Positions 1 to 5,497 of a stretch of 10,321 nucleotides of DNA are shown here, piece after piece. A program made the position numbers and the translations under genes. The stretch spans positions 1-10,321 of the forward strand of contig JAFQIF010000128.1 in assembly GCA_017397695.1 (NCBI GenBank). The letters are read 5' to 3'. The notes beneath the pieces are model-generated. The model searched no databases. It worked only from the letters and a program-made list of their open reading frames with translations, and was not told where the DNA came from. Position 1 is the first letter of the stretch; every line of letters begins with the position of its first letter. The DNA is from Clostridia bacterium (GTDB taxonomy: Bacteria; Bacillota_A; Clostridia; Christensenellales; Aristaeellaceae).

Positions 1-85
1 AAAACCGTACCGGAGAAAACTAACGGATGAATACGTGATGCTATGTTTAGAAAATGTGGGGATGACACAGTTTTGCCATAAATGG

Positions 86-124
86 ATACGATAATAAAAC
101 GAAATGAGAACGTAAATTGAACGT
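86..124 (+). promoter_or_regulatory. 11-bp-phased direct repeats, probable regulator binding site
   Basis: Four six-base units start at 86 (ATACGA), 97 (AAACGA), 108 (GAACGT) and 119 (GAACGT), exactly 11 bases apart. The last two are identical. The same GAACGY core recurs with similar spacing at 1143-1182, upstream of the peptide operon. SARP-family regulators are known to bind direct repeats one helical turn apart, and the gene directly downstream encodes a SARP-like protein, so autoregulation is the likely reading. The two upstream units are degenerate and less certain. Confidence 0.5.
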
Positions 125-144
125 TATATGTGTTTAAATATAAG

Positions 145-153
145 TGTTATAAT
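145..153 (+). promoter_or_regulatory. extended -10 promoter for the PAS-winged-helix regulator
   Basis: TGTTATAAT is a perfect -10 hexamer (148-153) with an upstream TG at 145-146, the extended -10 form. No good -35 is present; TTATAT at 124-129 is the nearest weak match with an 18-base spacer. The predicted start of transcription falls at about 159-161, inside a run of nine G residues. Confidence 0.55.
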
Positions 154-236
154 TTATCGGGGGGGGGTAGAGGTTTCGTAACCGTCCGCTCGGTTCTGTG
201 ACAGTAGGATTCTTGATTGAACAGAGGAGAATGGTT

Positions 237-1112
237 ATGAACGATACTCTTTCGGACGAGAAGAAGCTGTATCATGTGCTGCAGAGTATTCCTGTGGCCA
301 TTCACAGCTGCTGCCTCAATGCGCGAAGAGAGAACGACAGCATGCCCTGCCAGTGCGGCGATACGATCATCAACGATACGATGTCGCGGCTGACCGGATA
401 TTCGAAGCGGGATATTGAGCTGCGGTTTCATAACCGCATCAGCGAAATGGTGATCCCGGAAGATAGGGCGGATTACCTCTGCGCGATCGATGAATTGTAT
501 GAATATCCGCATGAGAAGCAGCTGGTTTTCCGTGTGGAGAAAAAGAACGGCGAAGTGATTGCGGTCAGGGAGAAGGTTTCCTCCGTCCGCCACGCGGATG
601 GATCGATCTGGCTCTACGCCGTGACCGTAGAAGCCAAGGACGAACCAGTGGGCCATTGCGCGCAGGAGGATCCGCGATCCGATAAGCGCGTGGTCATTCA
701 GACGTTTGGCTATTTCAATGTGCTCATTGACGGCAGGCCGGTCGCCTTTCAGCATGAAAAATCCAAGGAATTGATGGCGCTTCTGGTGGATCGGGAAGGA
801 AAGTTTGTCTCTTCCAGCGAGATCATCAGCTGCCTGTGGGAGGATGAGCCCGTCAATGACAATACGCGCAGCCGCTGCCGCAAGGCGAGCTTCTATCTGC
901 GTGAAACGCTGGCGGAATACGGGCTCGAGGATCTGATCGAAAGCACGTCCCGCGGCTACCGCAGAATCCGCACGGAGATGGTAGATTGCGACCTGTATCG
1001 CCATTTGAGCGGCCATATCGCCGACAGCAAACGCTTCCGCGGCGCGTATCTTTCTGACTATTCCTGGGCAGAACAGACGCTCAGCAGATTGACATACGAA
1101 AGATCACGTTGA
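237..1112 (+). CDS. PAS-domain transcriptional regulator with SARP-like winged helix
   Basis: This is a 291-residue cytoplasmic one-component regulator. Residues about 10-132 look like a PAS sensor domain (NDTMSRLTGYS, then a PEDRADY segment). Residues about 152-247 form an OmpR/SARP-type winged helix, starting IQTFGYFNVLIDG and including KSKELMALLVDREGK and SEIISCLWEDE. The tail at 248-286 (VDCDLYRHL, FRGAYLSDYSWAE) is the BTAD-like extension common in clostridial response regulators, where a receiver domain normally precedes it. The start at 237 is chosen because GAGGAG at 224-229 lies seven bases upstream; ATG 231 is too close and GTG 198 has no site. PAS residues H23, C25, C26, C38 and C40 cluster and could bind metal, a haem or an Fe-S group, which is inference. 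The gene precedes the peptide operon and probably activates it. Confidence 0.8.
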   Translation: MNDTLSDEKKLYHVLQSIPVAIHSCCLNARRENDSMPCQCGDTIINDTMSRLTGYSKRDIELRFHNRISEMVIPEDRADYLCAIDELYEYPHEKQLVFRVEKKNGEVIAVREKVSSVRHADGSIWLYAVTVEAKDEPVGHCAQEDPRSDKRVVIQTFGYFNVLIDGRPVAFQHEKSKELMALLVDREGKFVSSSEIISCLWEDEPVNDNTRSRCRKASFYLRETLAEYGLEDLIESTSRGYRRIRTEMVDCDLYRHLSGHIADSKRFRGAYLSDYSWAEQTLSRLTYERSR

Positions 1113-1142
1113 GTATAATATCGGTGAATATTTTTTAAAAAA

Positions 1143-1182
1143 GAACGCGAAAAGAACGCGATATAGGACGTATATGGAACGT
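1143..1182 (+). promoter_or_regulatory. four GAACGY-type direct repeats upstream of the peptide operon
   Basis: GAACGC at 1143 and 1154, GGACGT at 1166 and GAACGT at 1177 are spaced 11, 12 and 11 bases apart. The last unit ends nine bases before a perfect TATAAT. This layout of helical-turn repeats close to the -10, with no -35 hexamer, matches what is known for SARP-activated promoters. The adjacent SARP-like gene is the natural candidate for the binding protein. An alternative reading is an inverted repeat, GACGT at 1167-1171 with ACGTC at 1179-1183. Confidence 0.6.
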
Positions 1183-1191
1183 CGCCTGTTC

Positions 1192-1197
1192 TATAAT
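1192..1197 (+). promoter_or_regulatory. -10 element of an activator-dependent promoter for the peptide operon
   Basis: TATAAT matches the consensus. At 17 bases upstream (1169-1174) the sequence is CGTATA, so there is no recognisable -35 and the place is taken by the direct repeats. Transcription would start near 1204, giving a leader of about 225 bases before the precursor gene. Confidence 0.55.
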
Positions 1198-1220
1198 GTC
1201 AAAAGAAAGGGTGGCAGAAC

Positions 1221-1412
1221 ATAAGGGGATTATTTGAAGCGCCTGTGTTCTGCATGCTAGGCCATATCGGCCCGCTGGCGAATGAGGCGATTGCCGCCCT
1301 GCCGGACGAGGAATTGGCTGAGTACCTGAGGCAACACGGTTACAATGAGGCCAAGCAGGCTGCTGTGGCAGCCCCGCTCGTGCGGAGTAAACAAGAGATC
1401 GACAAATGTTGA
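1221..1412 (+). CDS. unrecognised small ORF (52-63 residues), start uncertain
   Basis: An open frame runs from 1197 to the TGA at 1410-1412 and reads like real protein, with an acidic helical stretch (ALPDEELAEYLRQHGYNEA) and GC-rich third positions like the rest of the genome. The first ATG, at 1254, gives 52 residues but has no ribosome binding site. Starting at ATA 1221 would give 63 residues, with AAAGGGTGG (1206-1214) six bases upstream. The frame may therefore use a rare AUA start, or may have lost an ATG. It ends 19 bases before the precursor gene and downstream of the operon promoter, so it would be co-transcribed. I do not recognise the family. It could be a second small precursor, an accessory or immunity peptide, or a gene remnant. 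Confidence 0.35.
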   Translation: MRGLFEAPVFCMLGHIGPLANEAIAALPDEELAEYLRQHGYNEAKQAAVAAPLVRSKQEIDKC

Positions 1413-1431
1413 TATAATAGGGGGACTTGTA

Positions 1432-1920
1432 ATGAAGAAAGCGTATGTGAAGCCGGTCTTCTTTGCAGAGGAGTTCGTGGCTGAGACGAGCTATGCTCTG
1501 ACTGGCTGTGGCACGATGTCTTGGAGCCCGAAGGAAATGTATGAGGATATGCTCATTTGTTCCAATGACGGCCATAAGCTGGATCATAATGGCAACGCGA
1601 CTGTTATGGATGGCGTGTATGGTCAGAATGCGAACGGGGAGAACATTACCTATTGGGATTATGCATCTACTGTTGACAGAACGGGTGCTGGCGATGAAGA
1701 ATACGCTGCATCTAATAGGTATCTGTTCAATTCTGCCTCTTCTATCTGTGACTTTGTGTGGGATGACACGAGCGAGGATATTGGCGTGTGGCGTGAGAAT
1801 ACGACTACCAATACATGGTCTGTCGCTTGGATTGAGAAGCTGACTACCTTCTTCATTGGTACTAATTCTGATCTTAAGAATCATCAGCCGCAGTATGAGG
1901 GCACGCTGATTCCGTCTTAA
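1432..1920 (+). CDS. probable RiPP precursor protein, 162 residues
   Basis: The start is fixed by AGGGGG at 1419-1424, seven bases upstream. The N-terminus MKKAYVKPVFFAEEFVAET resembles clostridial precursor leaders of the form MKK-Y-x-K-P followed by E-x-F. Y5 and P8 make a YxxP motif of the kind that PqqD-like recognition proteins bind in lasso-peptide leaders (known for that class; inferred here). A possible leader end lies around residues 22-26 (ALTGC). The rest is rich in Asn, Asp, Thr and aromatics, with Cys26, Cys43 and Cys106 and Trp31, 75, 110, 120, 129 and 133. There is no signal peptide, membrane segment or repeat. It is long for a precursor. Third positions are more AT-rich than in neighbouring genes. 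It sits directly before the radical SAM and PqqD-like genes, which is the main reason for the call. Confidence 0.6.
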   Translation: MKKAYVKPVFFAEEFVAETSYALTGCGTMSWSPKEMYEDMLICSNDGHKLDHNGNATVMDGVYGQNANGENITYWDYASTVDRTGAGDEEYAASNRYLFNSASSICDFVWDDTSEDIGVWRENTTTNTWSVAWIEKLTTFFIGTNSDLKNHQPQYEGTLIPS

Positions 1921-1942
1921 TTCGATCTAGATTGCATGAATT

Positions 1943-1970
1943 AACCAGCCGTAACTGGCTGGTTATTTTT
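1943..1970 (+). terminator. hairpin and T-run between precursor and radical SAM gene
   Basis: AACCAGCC (1943-1950) pairs perfectly with GGCTGGTT (1957-1964) around the loop GTAACT, followed by ATTTTT. It looks like an intrinsic terminator. No separate promoter is visible before the downstream gene, so it probably acts as a partial terminator that makes precursor mRNA more abundant than enzyme mRNA, a common arrangement in peptide clusters. Confidence 0.75.
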
Positions 1971-1987
1971 GATTAAGGATGAGATAA

Positions 1988-3118
1988 ATGGCACTGACTA
2001 CTTCATTCGAAAAGGTTTTGATGAAGCAGGCCCAAATGCGCAGGCGGCCTCTGACTGTGAATTTCGAATTGCTCCCTATCTGCAATCTGGACTGCAAAAT
2101 GTGCTACGTCCGCGCGAGTGCGGCGCAGGTGGAGCGCATGGGCGGCCTCAAATCCGCAGAAGAATGGCTTGCGCTGGCCCGGCAGCTTCGCGATGCAGGG
2201 ACGCTGTTTCTGCTGCTTACCGGCGGCGAGGTGTTCCTGTATCCGGGCTTTAAGGAGCTCTACATCAAGCTGTATGAAATGGGTTTCATGATCACGATCA
2301 ATACGAATGCTACGATGATCGATGAGGAAACCGTAGAATGGCTCAGGCAGTATCCGCCCAAGTGCGTCAGCATTTCGCTCTATGGCGCAAACGAGGAGAC
2401 CTATGAGCGCCTTTGCGGTGCAAAGGGCATGTTTGAACGCGTGAAGCATGCGATTGAGCTGCTCATGCAGCATCGTATCCGCTATGAGATCAAGACCATG
2501 TTTACGCCGCTGAATATCGGCGATATGCGTCATTGCTGCGCAATCGGCAGAAATCTCGGCGTATTCCATGAGACGGGATTCTATTCGTTCCCGCCCGCCC
2601 GCAAGGTGGATCGTGAAAACCAGGTTCGCTTTTCGCCAGAAGAAGTGGTCGAATATACGTTTGAACGCAACCGTCTGCTGTCCTCGGAAGAGGGATTCAA
2701 GCGCAATATCATCGAGCATTTGAAGAAGTATGAAGCCTCCAAGGACAGACCCGGCGGTGATCTGTACGGTTTCACCTGTGGCGCGTGTAATACGTCGTGC
2801 TGGATCACCTGGCAGGGCAAAATGACGCCATGCGCCCTGCTGCCGGAACCGTATGTGCTTCCGTTTGAAACGGGTTTCAAGCAGGCCTGGGAAGACCTGA
2901 AGGGAATTACCGATAGGATTCTGATGTCGCCGAAGTGCTCGCATTGCGATAAGCGCGAGGTGTGCCTGGTGTGTCCGGCGTCGAATTACGGCGAAACGGG
3001 CAGCTTTGATCAGGCTTCGCCGTTCCATTGCAGGATGACGGAGAAGCAGCTTTCCGATATGCGGCGCATGGTTCGGGAATGGGAAGAGAATGGACAAATG
3101 CCGGAGGAAAAGAAATGA
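1988..3118 (+). CDS. radical SAM/SPASM peptide-modifying enzyme
   Basis: This is a 376-residue cytoplasmic enzyme expected to cleave S-adenosylmethionine and modify the upstream precursor by radical chemistry. The radical SAM cluster motif CNLDCKMC gives C32, C36 and C39, and GGE at 79-81 is the usual SAM-binding segment. The C-terminus has a SPASM-type cysteine set for extra Fe-S clusters: C264, C267, C271, C282, C317, C320, C326, C329 and C348, including the typical C-x2-C-x5-C-x2-C run. Length and layout fit PqqE/anaerobic-sulfatase-maturase-like enzymes. The start at 1988 has AAGGAT/GAG at 1975-1983. The stop overlaps the PqqD-like gene by four bases. The type of bond formed cannot be read from sequence; thioether, C-C or C-O crosslinks are all possible. 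Confidence 0.85.
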   Translation: MALTTSFEKVLMKQAQMRRRPLTVNFELLPICNLDCKMCYVRASAAQVERMGGLKSAEEWLALARQLRDAGTLFLLLTGGEVFLYPGFKELYIKLYEMGFMITINTNATMIDEETVEWLRQYPPKCVSISLYGANEETYERLCGAKGMFERVKHAIELLMQHRIRYEIKTMFTPLNIGDMRHCCAIGRNLGVFHETGFYSFPPARKVDRENQVRFSPEEVVEYTFERNRLLSSEEGFKRNIIEHLKKYEASKDRPGGDLYGFTCGACNTSCWITWQGKMTPCALLPEPYVLPFETGFKQAWEDLKGITDRILMSPKCSHCDKREVCLVCPASNYGETGSFDQASPFHCRMTEKQLSDMRRMVREWEENGQMPEEKK

Positions 3119-3378
3119 AAAAGAAGGAACAGTTTGTTTCCCGTAAGATCATGGATAATTACGTGCTTATGCCCCATGGAGAAACGTCCCATAGGTTCAA
3201 TGGCATGATCATGGCCACCGAAACCGGCGCGTTCATTTGGGATCACATCGAGGAGGTTAACTCCCCGGAGGAGATGGCGAAGCTGCTGACTGAGGAATAC
3301 GACGTTTCCTACGAGGTGGCGCTCGAGGATGTGAAGGCGGTCTTTGATAATTTCCAAAAGGCCGGCTGGATCGAATAA
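3115..3378 (+). CDS. PqqD-like peptide recognition protein
   Basis: This 87-residue protein resembles the PqqD/RRE winged-helix family, which holds leader peptides for modifying enzymes. Family-like features are the early strand region (YVLMPHGETSHRFN), ATETGAFIWDHIE at about residues 34-46, EEMAKLLTEEYDV at about 52-64 and a C-terminal ALEDVKAVFDNFQKAGWIE helix. The typical PqqD pattern is N-x-TG/A-x-x-I/LW followed by a 'v-x-x-l' helix and a D-V-x-x-F-L-x-x-L end. Start and stop overlap as ATGA with the radical SAM gene, and GGAGGAA within that gene serves as its ribosome binding site, so the two are translationally coupled and probably form a complex. Its likely ligand is the YxxP leader of the precursor at 1432. 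Confidence 0.8.
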   Translation: MKKKEQFVSRKIMDNYVLMPHGETSHRFNGMIMATETGAFIWDHIEEVNSPEEMAKLLTEEYDVSYEVALEDVKAVFDNFQKAGWIE

Positions 3379-3386
3379 TCATTTGC

Positions 3387-3421
3387 AGAGCTGCGGAAAT
3401 CCCGCAGCTCTTTCTTATTTT
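3387..3421 (+). terminator. intrinsic terminator of the peptide operon
   Basis: AGAGCTGCGG (3387-3396) pairs perfectly with CCGCAGCTCT (3402-3411) around AAATC, followed by TTCTTATTTT. It lies nine bases after the PqqD-like stop codon and separates the operon from the next promoter. Confidence 0.9.
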
Positions 3422-3424
3422 ACG

Positions 3425-3448
3425 TTTTGTACAATATAGTTGACAAAA
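3425..3448. promoter_or_regulatory. candidate operator overlapping the -35 of the Xre gene
   Basis: TTTTGT (3425-3430) and ACAAAA (3443-3448) form an inverted repeat that spans the -35. The left part also contains the perfect eight-base palindrome TTGTACAA (3427-3434). A site here would block the promoter, which suits autorepression by the downstream Xre protein. This is inference from position and symmetry only. Confidence 0.35.
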
Positions 3449-3468
3449 TGCCGCATACACTCTATAAT
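3440..3468 (+). promoter_or_regulatory. consensus sigma-A promoter for the Xre and membrane protein genes
   Basis: TTGACA (3440-3445), a 17-base spacer and TATAAT (3463-3468) match the housekeeping consensus at all twelve positions. Transcription should start near 3475, about 27 bases before the GTG start codon. Confidence 0.9.
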
Positions 3469-3501
3469 ATCTTCAGGTAAAGAAGAGGAGGGCAGCTTGA
3501 G

Positions 3502-3717
3502 GTGAAAAATCTGCGGATGAAGGCCGCGCGCGTGGGCTGCGATCTGAGCCAGGAGGATCTGGCGCAGCGCGTGGGCGTGACCCGGCAGACCATCGGCATG
3601 ATCGAGGCGGGAAGGTTCAATCCTTCGCTTGCGCTGTGCGTGGCCATCTGCCGTGCACTGGGCAAGACGCTCAACGATCTGTTCTGGGAGGAGGATGGCG
3701 GCCATGCTGGGACGTAA
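3502..3717 (+). CDS. Xre-family helix-turn-helix regulator
   Basis: This 71-residue protein is almost entirely a Cro/C1-type DNA-binding domain. It has a first helix (MKAARVG), the helix-turn-helix DLSQEDLAQRVGVTRQTIGMIE at about residues 14-35, then NPSLALCVAICRALGKTLNDLF. Size and sequence match the short YozG-like regulators of Bacillota. The start is GTG at 3502, with AGGAGG at 3486-3491 ten bases upstream; no better start exists. The gene overlaps the next by 14 bases. Pairing of such a short regulator with a small membrane protein is common in this phylum, so the two likely work together. The regulator probably represses its own promoter. Confidence 0.9.
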   Translation: MKNLRMKAARVGCDLSQEDLAQRVGVTRQTIGMIEAGRFNPSLALCVAICRALGKTLNDLFWEEDGGHAGT

Positions 3718-4138
3718 GAAACCCGTGCTCGATGAGCGCGAGATGATGGAAATGTACCGCGCGGAGCATTTTGGCTTGTGGCTGATGTATGGGCTGCTGT
3801 GTGCGGCGATTCTGGTTCAGCTGTTCCTCGGCGCGGCGCTTGCGCAGATGGCGGGCGAGCTTGCCGTGGTGATCATCTCCAGCTTAGCGATGGTCATTGT
3901 CAATGCGCGCCATGGCGTCTGGGATGAAAACAGCCGGCCGAGCATGCGCGGCAATGCGCTGTATTCGCTGGGCGCGGGCGTGTGCGTTTGCGTGCTGCTG
4001 GCGGCGCTGCGGGGCAATATTGCCGCGGCGCTGGCGGCGGGCCTGTGCGCGGGGGCGCTGTGCTTTGCGGCGCTTACGCTGCTGATGCGCTATATGCTGT
4101 CCAAGCAAGCCCGAGAAGAAAAGGAACTCGATAATTAA
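3704..4138 (+). CDS. small four-helix membrane protein (possibly DUF6773-like)
   Basis: This is a 144-residue integral membrane protein. The cytoplasmic-looking N-terminus (KKPVLDEREMMEMYRAEHF) is followed by four hydrophobic segments at about residues 24-45, 51-67, 84-101 and 104-129, then a charged tail. The start at 3704 is preferred over 3695 because the strong GGGAGGAGG at 3686-3694 lies nine bases before it but abuts 3695. It overlaps the Xre gene and is translated from the same message. Such proteins are often annotated as DUF6773 or an unnamed membrane partner of a helix-turn-helix protein. No catalytic motif is visible and the role is unknown. Confidence 0.75.
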   Translation: MLGRKKPVLDEREMMEMYRAEHFGLWLMYGLLCAAILVQLFLGAALAQMAGELAVVIISSLAMVIVNARHGVWDENSRPSMRGNALYSLGAGVCVCVLLAALRGNIAAALAAGLCAGALCFAALTLLMRYMLSKQAREEKELDN

Positions 4139-4143
4139 CGCGA

Positions 4144-4415
4144 GCATGAGGGGAAGCTGGGCTGCCGCCCAGACACGCCAAGGGACTTCGCCCCTTGACC
4201 CCATTTTCGCTTCGCGGCTGCTTAAAGCAGCGATTCCATCATTCATTCTCCGCGAAGCGGAAATGGGGTCTGGGGGTTCGGCTTTGCCGAACTGGGGCAG
4301 GAGTGAATGACAACCCTGTGGGTTGTCAGAGCTGCCCTGACCGACGAGTGTCGAGCGAGGAGAAGAAATCCCCAGATGGGTTTGGGCGATAGCCCAACGT
4401 TTCCTCCCCCTCACG
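4144..4415. repeat. complex multi-hairpin intergenic element, about 270 bases
   Basis: The region is built of nested inverted repeats. The outer pair is TGAGGGG (4147-4153) with CCCCTCA (4407-4413). Inside are CTGGGC/GCCCAG (4157-4172), CAAGGG/CCCTTG (4179-4197), and two 21-base arms at 4197-4217 and 4250-4270 matching at 20 positions, the other being a possible G-U pair. A GCTGC hairpin (4217-4231) sits within those arms. Next come TCTGGGG (4269-4275) pairing with CCCCAGA (4370-4376), GTTCGGC/GCCGAAC (4276-4292), GGGCAG/CTGCCC (4295-4337) around a nine-base-arm hairpin (4308-4328), CGAC/GTCG (4342-4353) and TTGGGC/GCCCAA (4382-4397). There is no transposase gene. It could be a MITE-like dispersed repeat or a structured non-coding RNA. 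A 65-codon frame through it is not credible. Confidence 0.7.
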
Positions 4416-4421
4416 TATAAT
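4416..4421 (+). promoter_or_regulatory. possible -10 element for yqhQ
   Basis: TATAAT begins one base after the hairpin element ends, and would start transcription near 4428, about 14 bases before the yqhQ start codon. No -35 is present at the right distance; that position lies inside the element (CCCAAC at 4393-4398). It may be a coincidence or a promoter altered by the element's arrival. Confidence 0.25.
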
Positions 4422-4441
4422 AAAGAAAGAAGGTACTTCAT

Positions 4442-5497
4442 ATGAGCAAGAATAATACCCCCAAGTATCAGGATATCGGCGGCCAGGCCGTCATGGAAGG
4501 CGTGATGATGCAGAGCCCGGCGAACGAGTCCATGGCTATTGCCGTGCGTAAGCCGGACGGCAGGATTCTCGTCACCTGCGAGCATAAGCAGCCGGCGGCC
4601 AAGAAGCATAAATGGATGGGCTGGCCGATCATCCGCGGCTGCGTGAATATGGTCGTCATGCTCAAGATGGGCATGCAGACCCTCGATAAAAGCACGCAGA
4701 TGCTGGGTATCCTGGAGGAGGAGCCGACCAAGTTTGAAAAGTGGCTCGCCGAAAAGCTGGGCGCGAATATCGATAAGGTTGTCATGGCGGTGGCGATGGT
4801 GCTGGCCGTGGTGCTGAGCCTGTTCCTGTTCGTCTTCCTGCCCAGCGGCGCGGCGACGCTCATTGGCAAGTTTACCGATAGCCGAATCCTGATCAACCTC
4901 ATGGCGGGCGTTACGCGTATCGCGATTCTGGTGGCCTATATCTGGGCGGTTGCGCTGATGCCGGAAATCAAGCGCACGTTCATGTATCACGGCGCGGAGC
5001 ATAAGACCGTCTACTGCAACGAGGCCGGCGAGGAACTCACGCCCGAGAACGCGCGCAAGTTCTCCCGCCTGCATCCGCGCTGCGGCACGGCGTTCCTCTT
5101 CCTGGTGATGATCATCTCCATCCTGATCGGCTCCGTCGCCGATGAGCTGATCTATCTCCTCTTTGGCATCGAGAAGCTGGGCTTCCTTGCGCGCTTTGGC
5201 CGCAGCCTGCTGATCCTGCCGGTGGTTACGGGCGTCTCCTATGAGGTGCTCAAAGGCCTTGCCCATGCCGGTGATCATATCATCGTGCGCGCACTGCGCT
5301 GGCCGGGTCTGATGCTCCAGCATCTGACCACCCGCGAGCCGGACGACGCCATGCTCGAGGTTGCGATCGCGTCCATGAAGGCAGCGAAGGCCGGCGCGGA
5401 TCATTATGCCGATGCGCTGGATGAGAACGTGTTCCTCTACGTCGAGGGCGAAGAGGAAAGCAAGGAAACCGAAGAAAAGGACGGCGCTGCGCAGTGA
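4442..5497 (+). CDS. yqhQ: DUF1385/YqhQ family membrane protein
   Basis: This 351-residue membrane protein carries the family signature GGQAVMEGVMM at 13-23 and the conserved YHGAEHKT (182-189) and HPRCGTAF (211-218) blocks, whose His, Glu and Cys residues suggest metal binding. Four hydrophobic segments lie at about 113-134, 151-173, 215-232 and 256-270. The acidic C-terminal tail (EEESKETEEKDG) makes it slightly longer than the usual 300-330 residues. AGAAGG at 4428-4433 supports the ATG at 4442. The biochemical function of the family is not established. In Clostridia it is commonly next to prmC and prfA, as here, and it overlaps prmC by four bases. Confidence 0.9.
   Translation: MSKNNTPKYQDIGGQAVMEGVMMQSPANESMAIAVRKPDGRILVTCEHKQPAAKKHKWMGWPIIRGCVNMVVMLKMGMQTLDKSTQMLGILEEEPTKFEKWLAEKLGANIDKVVMAVAMVLAVVLSLFLFVFLPSGAATLIGKFTDSRILINLMAGVTRIAILVAYIWAVALMPEIKRTFMYHGAEHKTVYCNEAGEELTPENARKFSRLHPRCGTAFLFLVMIISILIGSVADELIYLLFGIEKLGFLARFGRSLLILPVVTGVSYEVLKGLAHAGDHIIVRALRWPGLMLQHLTTREPDDAMLEVAIASMKAAKAGADHYADALDENVFLYVEGEEESKETEEKDGAAQ

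Noticed and set aside
198..236. upstream GTG start for the PAS regulator
   Set aside because: There is no ribosome binding site before it, whereas ATG 237 has GAGGAG seven bases upstream.
1413..1418. TATAAT just before the precursor gene
   Set aside because: Transcription would start at about 1425, beyond the ribosome binding site at 1419-1424, and no -35 is present, so it is probably a chance match.
1345..1431. N-terminal extension of the precursor protein
   Set aside because: The extra residues overlap the small ORF in another frame and have no ribosome binding site. The start at 1432 has an ideal one and begins with a typical leader.
2003..3097. 364-codon open frame on the - strand
   Set aside because: It is antisense to the radical SAM gene, whose cysteine motifs prove the + strand frame.
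4195..4392. 65-codon + strand frame inside the hairpin element
   Set aside because: It runs through several inverted repeats, has no ribosome binding site and no family-like sequence; its residues simply translate the palindromes.
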